DNA of 25,219 nucleotides from Rhodococcus sp. IITR03 (GCA_001017865.1 LATQ01000388.1:1-25219); one strand, 5' to 3'. Shown: positions 7,718-16,402, counted from the first letter of the stretch. The notes: a model not told the origin generated them from the sequence alone. Made by a program: numbers and translations.

Positions 7718-8028
7718 GTGACCACACCCGCACCACTTCGTCCAGGAGTGCAGCTCGCCGCCGCCGAAGGCTCCACGAGGGTCGTCGTCGTCCGCGCCCC
7801 TGCGGAGAACGCACAGGAACTCACATGCGGTGGCGCCCGATGATTCCGGCGCCGCCGGGCCGACCCGAACCGTCGGCCGGCGACGCCGTCACCGTTCTCG
7901 GCAAGCGCTACGTCGACGCGGACGACACGGTCGAGGTGCTGTGCACCTCCTCGGGGCCCGGGGAACTCGGCTACGGCGGTATCCCCATGACTCTCAAGGC
8001 CGCGAAGCCGCTTCCCGCCTCCGACTGA
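7718..8028 (+). CDS. Small uncharacterised protein heading the beta-oxidation operon (one frameshift)
   Basis: About 103 residues after repair; the family is not recognised. It begins TTPAPLRPGVQLAAAEGSTRVVVVRAP, continues with ELTCGGAPMIPAPPG, then a second block VTVLGKRYVDADDTVEVLCTSSGPGELGYGGIPM. Two similar patterns, CGGAPM and YGGIPM, and two cysteines suggest a beta-rich fold with a possible metal or cofactor site. GTG at 7718 follows GAAAGAGAGG. One C is missing near 7838 (GCCCGATG for GCCCCGATG), which makes an early TGA. The stop is 21 bp before the ATG of the dehydrogenase open reading frame, so it is probably co-transcribed. The function is unknown; a chaperone or acyl-carrier-independent accessory role cannot be distinguished. 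Confidence 0.65.
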
Positions 8029-8049
8029 CCGACACGAAAGGGACCCCCC

Positions 8050-9275
8050 ATGAACCTCGATGACGTGCAGCCCCGCCCGCAGGGCCGGCGGTGCCGACGA
8101 TGAGCGGAATGAGTTTCGAACTCAGCGAGGATCAGGAGCTCATCCGCAAGTCGGTGGCCGAACTGACGAAGAGGTTCGACGACCAGTACTGGATGGAGAA
8201 GGACCTCGCCCACGAGTTCCCCTCGGAGTTCTACAAGGCCATGGCCGACGGTGGTTGGCTCGGTATCACCATGCCCGAGGAGTACGGCGGGCACGGATAC
8301 GGCATCACCGAGGCCACCCTGTTGCTCGAGGAGGTCGCGCGTTCGGGCGGCGGCATGAACGCCGCGAGCTCGATTCACCTCAACATCTTCGGCATGCAGC
8401 CGGTCGTCAAGCACGGTTCCGACGAGCTCAAGGCCCGCACCCTGCCGCGCATCGTCAGCGGCGACCTGCACGTCTGCTTCGGTGTCACCGAGCCCGGAGC
8501 AGGCCTCGACACCTCGCGGATCACCACCTTCGCCCGGCGGGACGGCGACCACTACGTCGTCAACGGCCGCAAGGTGTGGATCTCGAAGGCGCAGGAATCC
8601 GAGAAGATCCTGCTGCTGACCCGTACCCAGCGGTACGACGAGGTGCAGAAGAAGACCGACGGCATGACGTTGTTCCTCACCGATCTCGACCGCAGCCGCG
8701 TCGACATCCGCCCGATCCGCAAGATGGGGCGCAACGCCGTCACGTCGAACGAGCTGTTCATCGACGACCTGCGGGTGCCGGTGGAGGACCGCGTGGGTGA
8801 GGAGGGGAAGGGTTTCGAGTATCTGCTCGACGGCCTCAACCCCGAGCGCATGCTCATCGCCGCCGAGGCCCTCGGCATCGGTCGCGTGGCGCTCGACAAG
8901 GCGGTCAGGTACGGCAACGAACGCGAAGTCTTCGGCCGCCCGATCGGCATGAACCAGGGAATCCAGTTCCCCCTCGCCGATTCGCTCGCCCACCTCGATG
9001 CCGCCGAACTCGTCCTGCGCAAGGCGACCTGGCTCTACGACAACGGCAAGCCGTGCGGACGGGAAGCCAACACCGCCAAATACCTCTGTGCCGATGCGGG
9101 ATTCACCGCTGCCGACCGTGCGCTGCAGACGCACGGCGGCATGGGCTACTCGGAGGAGTACAACGTCTCGCGGTACTTCCGCGAAGCGCGCGTCATGCGC
9201 ATTGCACCGATCAGCCAGGAGATGATCCTGAATTTCCTGAGCTCACACACTCTGGGACTGCCGAGGAGCTACTGA
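8050..9275 (+). CDS. Acyl-CoA dehydrogenase
   Basis: About 408 residues if translation starts at ATG 8050 (after AAAGGGA), or 391 from ATG 8100. From 8050 the frame closes after 17 codons at 8101; restoring one C near 8083 joins MNLDDVQPRPQG to the long frame, so 8050 is preferred. Motifs (numbered from 8100): MPEEYGGHGYG near 59, FGVTEPGAGLDTSR at 127-140, VVNGRKVWIS at 153-162, and the C-terminal GGMGYSEEYNVSRYFREAR. The usual catalytic Glu of the YEGT loop is replaced by IAPISQEM. E249 in NPERM aligns with the position used by isovaleryl- and long-chain-type enzymes, so it is a likely base. It is the second gene of the operon; its stop overlaps the SDR start (TGATG). It likely performs the first dehydrogenation step. 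Confidence 0.92.
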
Positions 9276-10042
9276 TGGCCGTGAACAATTCTCTCTTCGA
9301 TCTCACCGGGCGGTCGGCCGTGGTGACCGGCGCGGCCGGCGGTATCGGCTCGGCCGTCGCCGAAGCCCTCGCGGCCGCCGGTGCGGCCGTGCTCGTCACC
9401 GATGTGAACGGTGACGCCGCAGCCGCTGTTGCCGAACGGATCTCGGTGAACGGTGGTAAGGCCGACAGCGCCGCGCTCGACGTCCGCGACCGGGAGGCGG
9501 CCGACGCCGCGATGGCGCGTGCCGCCGGTCTGACCGAGGGCGTGCTCCACATCCTCGTCAACAACGCCGGTGTCACCGACCCGGCGATGTTCGCCGACAC
9601 CACCGTCGACTCGTTCCAGCGCATCCACGACATCCACGTGCTCGGCGCCTTCAACTGCTCGCAGGCGGCACTGCCCTTCCTCGCCACCGACGGCAAGGGA
9701 CGCATCATCAACGTGACCTCCTCGGCGGGCATCACCGGCACGCTCGGGCAGGTGAACTACTCCGCGGCCAAAGCGGGGATCATCGGCATCACCAAGTCGC
9801 TCGCCCGCGAGCTGGCCCGCAAGAACATCCTCGTCAACGCGCTGGCCCCGCTCGCCGCGACTCCCATGACGGAGACGATCCGCACCAACGAGAAGTTCGC
9901 CGCCAACATGCTCAATCGTATTCCGCTGCGTCGCTGGGCATCCCCGGAGGAGGTCGCCGGAGCGTTCGTCTTCCTGGCCACCGACGCGGCATCGTTCGTC
10001 ACCGGGCAGGTGCTGCCGGTCGACGGTGGCATGGTGATGTGA
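9275..10042 (+). CDS. Short-chain dehydrogenase/reductase (FabG-like)
   Basis: A 255-residue classical SDR with an intact frame. It has the cofactor motif TGAAGGIG at 18-25, D43 after the second strand (preference for NAD is suggested by VTDVNG), NNAG at 96-99, Ser near 149 (NVTSSAG), and Y162-x3-K166. The C-terminal GQVLPVDGGMVM is typical. In this operon it is the natural 3-hydroxyacyl-CoA dehydrogenase (or alcohol dehydrogenase) between hydratase and thiolase. ATG 9275 overlaps the dehydrogenase stop by one base and has GAGGAG upstream; its own stop overlaps the CoA-transferase start in the same TGATG manner. Confidence 0.93.
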   Translation: MAVNNSLFDLTGRSAVVTGAAGGIGSAVAEALAAAGAAVLVTDVNGDAAAAVAERISVNGGKADSAALDVRDREAADAAMARAAGLTEGVLHILVNNAGVTDPAMFADTTVDSFQRIHDIHVLGAFNCSQAALPFLATDGKGRIINVTSSAGITGTLGQVNYSAAKAGIIGITKSLARELARKNILVNALAPLAATPMTETIRTNEKFAANMLNRIPLRRWASPEEVAGAFVFLATDAASFVTGQVLPVDGGMVM

Positions 10043-11307
10043 TGACCGAGACGGTGACAACAGATTCTGTGGGCTCGGACGGCCCGCTCGCGGGCGTCAC
10101 CGTCGTCACCCTCGAGCAGGCCGTGTCGGCACCGATGTGCACGCGGACGCTCGCCGATTTCGGTGCGCGGGTCATCAAGATCGAGAACCCCCGCGGTGGT
10201 GACTTCGCGCGCGACTACGACGACGTCGTCGGTGGCATGGCAGCACATTTCGTATGGGCCAACCGCGGCAAGGAATCGGTGACACTCGACCTGAAGTCGG
10301 ACGACGGGATCGCGGTGCTGCACCGGATCCTCGCCCGCTCCGACGTGCTGGTGTCGAATCTGGCGCCGGGCGCGACCCCGCGGCTCGGACTGTCACCCGA
10401 CCGGCTCGAGGAGCTCTATCCCGAACTGATCTCGGTCGAGATCGACGGTTACGGTCCCGGTGGTCCGCTCTCGCACAAACGCGCCTACGACCTTCTGATC
10501 CAGGCGGAATCGGGGGCGTGTGCGGTCACCGGCCATCCCGGCATGCCGGCGAAACCCGGGCCGCCCGTCGCGGACATCACCACCGGCCTGTACTCGGCCG
10601 TGTCGATCCTCGCCCTGCTGTGCGGCAAGGAACGGCACCGTGGTCGCGGCGGCAGCCTGTCGAAGGTGTCGGTGAGCCTGTTCGACACGATGACCGAGCT
10701 CATGGGATATCCGCTGACCTACACGCGCTATTCCGGGGTGAACCAGCAACCGCTGGGCATGTCGTCGCCCGCCGTCTCACCGTACGGGTCGTACCGCACC
10801 GCCGACGACCAGGTCGTCGTCCTCGGCACCACCAACGACCGGGAATGGCAGCGACTCGCACGGGAGATCATCGAACGCGACGATCTGGCCGACGACGAGC
10901 GTTTCCGCTCCAATGCCGGTCGCTGCGAACATCGCGCCGTGCTCGACGAGGCGATCGCGCAGTGGTGCGCCCGGCATCCCCTCGCACACATCCAGAAGAT
11001 CGCCGACGAGGCCGGTATCGGTAACTCCCGGTACAACCTGCCCAGCGACGTGATCGCACATCCTCAGCTGCAGGCCCGGGATCGCTGGCGGGAGGTCGCA
11101 ACCCCCAACGGACCGATCGAGGCGCTGCTCCCCCCACCGGTCGTCGCGGGCTTCGAACTGCCCATGGGTGCGGTACCGGGGCTCGGTGAGCACACCGATG
11201 CGGTGCTGCAGGATTTCGGGATCACCCGCACCGAGATCGCGCGGCTGCGCGAGACCGGCGCGATCGGTCCCGCATACCGCGCACCGGACACGGAGGCAGC
11301 CGAATGA
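10042..11307 (+). CDS. Class III CoA-transferase (CaiB/BaiF family)
   Basis: A 421-residue family III CoA-transferase that activates a carboxylic acid by taking CoA from an acyl-CoA donor. The fold is visible in the order LAGVTVVTLEQAVSAPMCTRTLADFGARVIKIE, then FVWANRGKESVTLDLKS, NLAPGATPRLGLSPDRL, and KRAYDLLIQAESG, where D150 is the expected catalytic aspartate that carries the acyl/CoA intermediate. The frame is intact. Start and stop overlap both neighbours (TGATG and ATGA), so it is embedded in the beta-oxidation operon. No classical acyl-CoA synthetase is seen in this operon, so this enzyme probably supplies the CoA thioester. The substrate is unknown. Confidence 0.93.
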   Translation: MTETVTTDSVGSDGPLAGVTVVTLEQAVSAPMCTRTLADFGARVIKIENPRGGDFARDYDDVVGGMAAHFVWANRGKESVTLDLKSDDGIAVLHRILARSDVLVSNLAPGATPRLGLSPDRLEELYPELISVEIDGYGPGGPLSHKRAYDLLIQAESGACAVTGHPGMPAKPGPPVADITTGLYSAVSILALLCGKERHRGRGGSLSKVSVSLFDTMTELMGYPLTYTRYSGVNQQPLGMSSPAVSPYGSYRTADDQVVVLGTTNDREWQRLAREIIERDDLADDERFRSNAGRCEHRAVLDEAIAQWCARHPLAHIQKIADEAGIGNSRYNLPSDVIAHPQLQARDRWREVATPNGPIEALLPPPVVAGFELPMGAVPGLGEHTDAVLQDFGITRTEIARLRETGAIGPAYRAPDTEAAE

Positions 11308-12137
11308 GCACCGATTCTCTTCTCGTCGACGACCGCGACGGGTCCGACCTCACGGTGAACCGGCCGCATCGCAAGAACGCGATCGACGGTCCGCTCTGGC
11401 AGGCATTACACGACGTCCTCGTCGACACCGCCGACGACCCGGACGTACGTGTCCTCGTCGTCACCGGCGCGGCCGGCGCGTTCTGCTCCGGCGCCGATAT
11501 CGCCGATCCCGGTGTCGCACATCCCTTGCGCAAGCTGCGCAAACTGACGGACGTCGCGTTGCTGCTCCACGAACTTCCCGTTCCCACCGTCGCGAAGGTC
11601 GACGGTGTCGCCTACGGGGCCGGCTGGAACCTGGCGCTCGGATGCGATCTGGTGGTCGCGACACCGCGCTCGACCTTCTCGCAGATCTTCGCCAAGCGGG
11701 GACTGTCACCCGATCTCGGCGGCACGTGGCTGCTGCCGAGGCTCGTCGGTCTGCAGCAAGCGAAACGACTCGCGTTGCTGGCCGAGGCCATCGACGCCGA
11801 CGAGGCGCACCGGCTGGGGCTGGTGACCTGGATCGAATCCGAGGGGGGCATCGACGCGTTCGTCGACGATCTCTGCGCTCGGCTGTCGGCCGGTCCGCCC
11901 GTCGCTCTGGCCCAGACCAAGGCATTGCTCAACGAAGCCGTCGACCGCGGCCTGCGGGATTCTCTCGCCGGTGAAGCGCGCGCCCAGGCGGTCAACTTCG
12001 GGACCGTCGACGCCCCCGAGGCGTTCCGGGCCTTCGCCGAGAAGCGCGAGGTCCGCTTCACCGGCCGGTGGGCACTGAACCCGGAAACACAGACTCCGGA
12101 ACCACAGACTACGAGTGGAGAAGAAGTACATGCGTGA
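11304..12137 (+). CDS. Enoyl-CoA hydratase/isomerase family protein, PaaG-like acid pattern
   Basis: A 277-residue crotonase-fold protein. The oxyanion-hole segments are GAFCSGADI (58-66) and [17 protein letters not shown] (100-116). The usual first catalytic Glu of hydratases is not present in [25 protein letters not shown]137 in SPDLGG matches the single acid seen in PaaG-type isomerases. So isomerase, or a hydratase with an unusual acid, are both possible. The C-terminus has a polar tail ([16 protein letters not shown]). The N-terminal [17 protein letters not shown] looks a few residues short of the family pattern, so a compensated indel cannot be excluded. ATG 11304 overlaps the CoA-transferase stop (ATGA), and the end overlaps the thiolase start by 8 bp. 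Confidence 0.9.
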   Translation: MSTDSLLVDDRDGSDLTVNRPHRKNAIDGPLWQALHDVLVDTADDPDVRVLVVTGAAGAFCSGADIADPGVAHPLRKLRKLTDVALLLHELPVPTVAKVDGVAYGAGWNLALGCDLVVATPRSTFSQIFAKRGLSPDLGGTWLLPRLVGLQQAKRLALLAEAIDADEAHRLGLVTWIESEGGIDAFVDDLCARLSAGPPVALAQTKALLNEAVDRGLRDSLAGEARAQAVNFGTVDAPEAFRAFAEKREVRFTGRWALNPETQTPEPQTTSGEEVHA

Positions 12138-13265
12138 AGCAGTCATCGTCGAGGCCGTCCGCACGCCGGTCGGCAAGCGCAACGGGGGACTGGCGGGCGA
12201 GCATCCGGCGGATCTGTCGGCGCACGTCCTGCAGGCACTCGCCGAGCGCGCGGGTATCGATCCCGGTCGTCGACGACGTCGTGTGGGGCTGTGTCTCGCA
12301 GGTGGGAGACCAGTCGAGCAACATCGGCCGGTACTCGGTCCTCGCCGCCGGCTGGCCCGAATCGATCCCGGGTACGACGATCAACCGCGCGTGCGGGTCG
12401 AGCCAGCAGGCGCTCGACTTCGCTGCGCAGGCGGTGATGTCCGGTCAGCAGGACGTCGTCGTCGCCGGTGGTGTCGAGGTGATGAGCCGTGTGCCGCTGG
12501 GTTCGGCGCGGGCGTCGGGTCAGCCGTACGGACCGAAGGCGCTGGCCCGGTACGACGGGTTCTCGTTCAACCAGGCATCTCTGCGAGAAGATCGCTCAGA
12601 AGTGGGGTTTCTCCCGGACCCGTCTCGACGAGTTCTCGGTGCTCTCGCACGAGCGTGCCGCCGCTGCGCTGGACCGCGGTGCGTTCGACGCACAGATCGT
12701 CCCGGTGCCCACCGAGGCGGGCGTGGTGTCGGTGGACGAAGGGGTGCGGCGGGGATCGACCGTCGAGAAGCTGGCCGGTCTGAAGCCCGCCTTCGCCGAG
12801 GACGGCGTCATCCACGCCGGTAATTCGTCGCAGATCTCCGATGGTGCGGCGGCGTTGCTCGTGACGACGCCGGAGAAGGCCCGGGAGCTCGGGCTCACTC
12901 CGCTGGTCCGGTACCGGGCCGGTGTCGTCGCCGGCGCCGATCCCGTCCTCATGCTGACCGGCCCATCCCCGCGACGGACAAGCCCTGGCGAAGGCCGGCA
13001 TCGCACTGGGAGAAGTCGGTGTCTTCGAGGTCAACGAGGCATTCGCGTCGGTGCCGCTGGCGTGGCTCGCCGAGACGGGCGCGGATCCGGAGAAGCTGAA
13101 TCCGCTCGGAGGGGCGATCGCGCTCGGTCATCCGCTCGGCGGTTCGGGTGCGGTGCTGATGACCCGGATGATCCATCACATGCGTGATCAGGCATCCGCT
13201 TCGGTCTCCAGACGATGTGCGAGGGCGGTGGGACCGCCAACGCGACCGTCGTCGAACTCCTGTGA
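12130..13265 (+). CDS. Thiolase (acetyl-CoA acyltransferase), split by several frameshifts
   Basis: After repair, a typical 380-residue thiolase. Landmarks: [20 protein letters not shown] at the N-terminus; [12 protein letters not shown] with nucleophile C89; [53 protein letters not shown] with the catalytic His; and [17 protein letters not shown] with the second catalytic Cys. Breaks lie near 12262, 12573, 12584, 12962, 12982 and 13191. The ones at 12573, 12962 and 13191 are GGGC or CCC runs one base short, e.g. CAGGCATC for CAGGGCATC. Because all catalytic residues are retained in successive frames, this is read as a sequence-quality problem. The ATG at 12130 has GGAG upstream. It catalyses the final cleavage to acetyl-CoA or propionyl-CoA. 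Confidence 0.9.
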
Positions 13266-13365
13266 TCCATCGCGAAACATATATCTGATGAGACCCTTGT
13301 CACACTTGGGAAAATGACCTAATGTGCGTTCAGTAGGTTGTTCTTCTTCAATGAAGTGAGGGCTG

Positions 13366-13968
13366 TTGTCCCAGCGTGCATACGACACTCTCCTCGCCAG
13401 AGGTGAGGATCGCAGGGAGCTGATTCTCAGCGTTGCCCAGCGGTTTCTGGCGCGGAACGGGTGGCGGAGCACGAGCCTCGCCCAGATCGCCCGGGAAGCA
13501 GGATTGACCCCGGCAGGGCTGTTGCATCACTTCGAGTCGAAGGACCAGTTGTTGCACGCGGTGCTCGACGCCCGCGACAACGACGACGACGCTCGTGTGG
13601 ATCGGACGGGGGATCTCGTCGAACAGCTCAGGAAACTCCCGAAGCGTTTCGAGGAGTCGCCCGAACTGGTCGGAATGTATGCGGTGCTTCTCATCGAGAA
13701 CCTGGAACCGGATGCCCCTCTGCACGATCGCCTACTCGGGCGGTATCAGGCGGCTCTCGACGCGGTCGAAGCCGGCATCCGGCGTGGACAACACGCCGGG
13801 CGATATCGAACGGATGTGGACCCAGCCGTCAAAGCGGTGGAGATCGTCGCTTTCCTGAATGGAATGGAAACCTCATGGCTGCTCGATCGTTCGCTCCCAC
13901 TGACCGCAATATTCGAGGACTACATACAGTCGCTCGAGCAACAGCTCATGCCCGCCGCCACATCCTGA
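13366..13968 (+). CDS. TetR-family transcriptional regulator
   Basis: A 200-residue TetR-type repressor. The DNA-binding domain is at about 15-62: RRELILSVAQRFLARNGW, then TSLAQIAREAGLTPAGLLHHFESKDQLLHAVL with the helix-turn-helix and following tyrosine/histidine helix. The C-terminal ligand-binding half is helical and less conserved. The only good start is TTG at 13366, with GAGGG just upstream; the ATG at 13351 is closed after two codons. It lies downstream of the thiolase on the same strand with about 100 bp between. It is a good candidate for the regulator that binds the GAGAAT-type palindromes, with a CoA ester or pathway intermediate as ligand (inference). The stop at 13966 may itself be an artefact; see the next gene. 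Confidence 0.88.
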   Translation: MSQRAYDTLLARGEDRRELILSVAQRFLARNGWRSTSLAQIAREAGLTPAGLLHHFESKDQLLHAVLDARDNDDDARVDRTGDLVEQLRKLPKRFEESPELVGMYAVLLIENLEPDAPLHDRLLGRYQAALDAVEAGIRRGQHAGRYRTDVDPAVKAVEIVAFLNGMETSWLLDRSLPLTAIFEDYIQSLEQQLMPAATS

Positions 13969-14474
13969 GACGAAGGGTCGCCGTCGTCGCGCCCAAGGTC
14001 GCCGACGCCGTCCGGTACACCGGTGGCTGGCTGTACGACCAGGTTGCGGCAGGCTGGGAAGTGGTGGTCGTCGTTCCGCAGAGTTCCGATCTGCGTCCGT
14101 TCGAGATCCTCGGCGCGACCAAGGCGGTCGACCTCGAGTCCGCTCTGAGTTCTGCACCCTACGGTCCCATGCCCGACATGGTCGCCGTCGCCGCCGATCT
14201 CTACGCGTCCGACGACCGGATCCGCAACGGTGTGCTCGAGGCGATGTCGGACAGCCCCACCACGGTTGCGCTGTGGGGCGAGAACGTCCCCTCCGAACTC
14301 GACTCGCGCATCGTGCCGCTGCAGCACCGCCTGAGCCGCGCGGCCCAGGTCTTCAAGTCGCATGCCCTCGCCGCTGCCGCGGCACCGGCGACCGCGATCG
14401 CTGCCACCGAATCGTTCCTCACCGGAGGTGCCGACACGCTCCGTGTGCGCGGCAACCTCGTCTCCATGGCCTGA
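13968..14474 (+). CDS. Uncharacterised conserved-looking protein; start unresolved
   Basis: About 168 residues of clear coding sequence with strong G/C third positions. It starts RRRVAVVAPKVADAVRYTGGWLYDQVAAGWEVVVVVP and continues RPFEILGATKAVDLESAL, VALWGENVPSELDSRIVPLQHRLSRAAQVFKSHALAAAAAP. The first strand/helix/strand looks like an alpha/beta (receiver- or Rossmann-like) unit. I do not recognise a named family. No ATG, GTG or TTG lies in frame between the TetR stop and this conserved strand; an in-frame ATG at 13875 would require a long overlap with TetR. Restoring one C at the TCCTGAG near 13966 would instead fuse it to TetR. It ends at a strong hairpin. Confidence 0.6.
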   Translation, partial: RRRVAVVAPKVADAVRYTGGWLYDQVAAGWEVVVVVPQSSDLRPFEILGATKAVDLESALSSAPYGPMPDMVAVAADLYASDDRIRNGVLEAMSDSPTTVALWGENVPSELDSRIVPLQHRLSRAAQVFKSHALAAAAAPATAIAATESFLTGGADTLRVRGNLVSMA

Positions 14475-14482
14475 GCACCCCG

Positions 14483-14528
14483 ACGACTGCGGCCCGGTCT
14501 CCTTGCTCGGAGGCCGGGCCGCAGTCGT
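14483..14528. terminator. Large hairpin between convergent genes
   Basis: Arms 14483-14502 and 14509-14528 pair over 20 bp with one G-T wobble, around the 6-base loop TTGCTC; the stem contains CTGCGGCCCGG/CCGGGCCGCAG. It starts 9 bases after the stop at 14474. There is no U-tract on either side, so it is an actinobacterial-style non-canonical terminator for the plus-strand unit. Confidence 0.7.
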
Positions 14529-14556
14529 AGTGCCGGAAGAGAATTGCTGCGCCGGT

Positions 14557-14611
14557 CGATCCTTGCGCGCCGAACCGGGGTTCGCTCGGTGTGTAGGGCG
14601 CGCAAGGATCG
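14557..14611. terminator. Second, nested hairpin before the quinone oxidoreductase stop
   Basis: CGATCCTTGCGCGCC (14557-14571) and GGCGCGCAAGGATCG (14597-14611) are perfectly complementary over 15 bp. The 25-base loop contains a smaller hairpin GAACC-gg-GGTTC (14572-14583). It lies 19 bp below the minus-strand gene that ends at 14631, so it probably terminates that operon. There is no clear U-tract. Confidence 0.65.
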
Positions 14612-14630
14612 GTTCGTCGCGCGAGGACGA

Positions 14631-15629
14631 TCAGCGGGACATGTCGATGACGACCTTCCCGACCGCTCGTCCGTCGGCGACGTGACGAAGCGCCCGCGCG
14701 GCGTCCTCGAGCGGATAGTCCGCGCCGATGTGCGGAACCGCCGTGCCCGAGACGAGCAGGTCCACGAGTTCGGCCTCGTTCCGCCGGTACTCCTCCGGAT
14801 CGAGATCCTGGAACTGGAAACCCATGATCCGGATACCCTTGACCAGAACGAGATTCAGAGGGATCCGCGGGATCGAGCCGGACGCGTACCCGATGGTGAC
14901 GAAACGTCCACCGCGGGCCAGCGACCGGAGCGCCGGCTCCGAGAGTTCGCCGCCCACCGGATCGACGACGACGTCGGCTCCCTCCGGCAGCGCGTCCTTC
15001 AACGCCGAACGCAGGTCGCTCGTGCGGTGATCGATCGTGTGCGCGGCGCCGTAGGACGACGCGACCGCGAGTTTGTCGGCCGACGAGGCGACGGCGGTGA
15101 CCGAAGCGCCCAGCGCCACACCGAGTTGCACGGCCGCCAGGCCGACACCGCCTCCGGCCCCGAGGACGACCAGTCGTTCCCCGGGTTTCAGGCGCGCCAC
15201 CGACCGGAGCGTGTGATAGGCCGTCCGGTGCGCCACTCCGAAGGATGCGGCGGTCCGGTCGTCGATTCCGTCCGGGATCTTCTTCAGGGCCTTCGTGGGA
15301 GCGACCACCTCGTCGGCGAACGCTCCGACCAGCCCGGTGCCGGTGACACGATCGCCCACCGAGAATCCGTCCGCACCGTCCGCGACCTCGACGACCGTGC
15401 CCGCGTACTCGCTGCCCGGAACGAAGGGTGGAGGCACGCTGATCTGGTACCTGTTCGCCACGAGGAGGACGTCGGGGAAGTTCACTGCGGCCGCTCCCAC
15501 GCGCACCCGGACGTGACCGGGGGCGAGCGGGGACGACGGCCGCGACTCCATCCGAAGGGATTCGGGTTCCCCGTATTCGGTGCAGACGACCGCGCGCACG
15601 GTGCTCGTCGGTGCGGCCGCGGCAGTCAC
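14631..15629 (-). CDS. Quinone oxidoreductase-like medium-chain dehydrogenase/reductase
   Basis: A 332-residue zinc-independent MDR protein. The N-terminal GroES-like domain has AAVNFPDVLLVANRYQ and PFVPGSEYAGTVVEV; the nucleotide-binding motif VVLGAGGGVGLAAVQLG places GAGGGVG at 157-163, and the segment SSADKLAVASSYGA suggests NADPH use. Structural and catalytic zinc cysteines are absent. Such enzymes reduce quinones, enones or 2-enoyl-CoA double bonds. The frame is intact. The GTG at 15629 overlaps the stop of the enoyl-CoA hydratase (GTGA), making it the last gene of the ACAD-kinase-hydratase operon. An enoyl reductase role fits the neighbours but is inference. Confidence 0.92.
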   Translation of the reverse strand: MTAAAAPTSTVRAVVCTEYGEPESLRMESRPSSPLAPGHVRVRVGAAAVNFPDVLLVANRYQISVPPPFVPGSEYAGTVVEVADGADGFSVGDRVTGTGLVGAFADEVVAPTKALKKIPDGIDDRTAASFGVAHRTAYHTLRSVARLKPGERLVVLGAGGGVGLAAVQLGVALGASVTAVASSADKLAVASSYGAAHTIDHRTSDLRSALKDALPEGADVVVDPVGGELSEPALRSLARGGRFVTIGYASGSIPRIPLNLVLVKGIRIMGFQFQDLDPEEYRRNEAELVDLLVSGTAVPHIGADYPLEDAARALRHVADGRAVGKVVIDMSR

Positions 15630-16402
15630 TGTCCCTGCCAGACCGGCGCCCGCTTCTCGATGAACGCGGTGGCGCCTTCCTTCGCGTCGTTGCTGGTGAA
15701 GACGACCGACTGCCAGTGGGAGAGTCGCTCGCCGGCACGCTCGGGATGGCCTGCGCGAGCCGGACGAGTTCCTTCACCGCGGACAGGCCGAGTGGGGCGT
15801 TCGCCGCGATCCGCCGGGCGTAGTCGAGTGCGGTGTCCAGGACCTGATCGGGCGCCACCACCGCATTGATCAGTCCGAGTTCGTAGCCGCGCTGTGCCGT
15901 GATCGGATCCCCCGTCAGGGTCAGCTCGAGTGCCGCCCCGACGGGGATGCGGGTGCCGATGGCGGTGCCGCCGCCGGCGGGGAAGAGACCCCGCTTCACC
16001 TCGGGCAGGCCGAACTTCGCCTCGGAGGACGCCACGATGATGTCGCGCCGAGGAGGAGTTCGAGCCCGCCGCCCACAGCGCTGCCATTGGCGGCGCCGAC
16101 GACAGGGACGGTGAGTTCGCCCTTGGACAGCCGGGCGTATCCGGCGGCTTCCTCGGAGTCGGTGCCGATGTCCTCGCCTTCCGCGAACGCCCGCAGGTCC
16201 ATGCCCGCACAGAATGCCCGGTCCCCCGTGCCGGTGAGCACGATTGCCCGGATCTCCGGATCCGCCTCTGCCCGAAGGGCCGCAGCGCCGATTCCGCGGA
16301 GTACGGCTCCGTTGAGGGCATTACGCGCCTCGGGCCGATCGATGCGGAGGACGAGCACCGGTCCGTGCCGTTCCTCCACCAGCCTTCCACGACAGTCGTC
16401 AT
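15626..16402 (-). CDS. Enoyl-CoA hydratase (three frameshifts)
   Basis: About 259 residues after repair. Motifs: RIDRPEARNALN; oxyanion-hole segments DRAFCAGMDL and GAANGSAVGGGLELLLGCD; and FGLPEVKRGLFPAGGGT, whose Glu is the expected first catalytic acid, followed by ALELTLTGD with the second. It is therefore closer to a true hydratase than the paralogue at 11304. Frame breaks: near 16390 just after the start (GAAGGCTGG for GAAGGGCTGG), near 16049 (GGCGCGACATC, one base short of GGCTGCGACATC), and near 15747 (ATCCCGAGCG). The ATG at 16402 has AAGGGG about 8 bases upstream and begins 11 bp after the kinase stop. Its end overlaps the quinone oxidoreductase start. Confidence 0.88.
   Translation of the reverse strand: MTTVVEGWWRNGTDRCSSSASIGPRRVMPSTEPYSAESALRPFGQRRIRRSGQSCSPARGTGHSVRAWTCGRSRKARTSAPTPRKPPDTPGCPRANSPSLSSAPPMAALWAAGSNSSSARHHRGVLRGEVRPARGEAGSLPRRRRHRHRHPHPRRGGTRADPDGGSDHGTARLRTRTDQCGGGARSGPGHRTRLRPADRGERPTRPVRGEGTRPARAGHPERAGERLSHWQSVVFTSNDAKEGATAFIEKRAPVWQGQ

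Noticed and set aside
8050..8103. A 17-codon leader peptide before the acyl-CoA dehydrogenase
   Set aside because: One restored C joins it in frame to the dehydrogenase, in line with the many similar base losses; it has no attenuator-like structure or codon run.
12130..13265. Thiolase as a decayed pseudogene
   Set aside because: All catalytic residues are present, and breaks sit in short C/G runs as in every other operon of the window.
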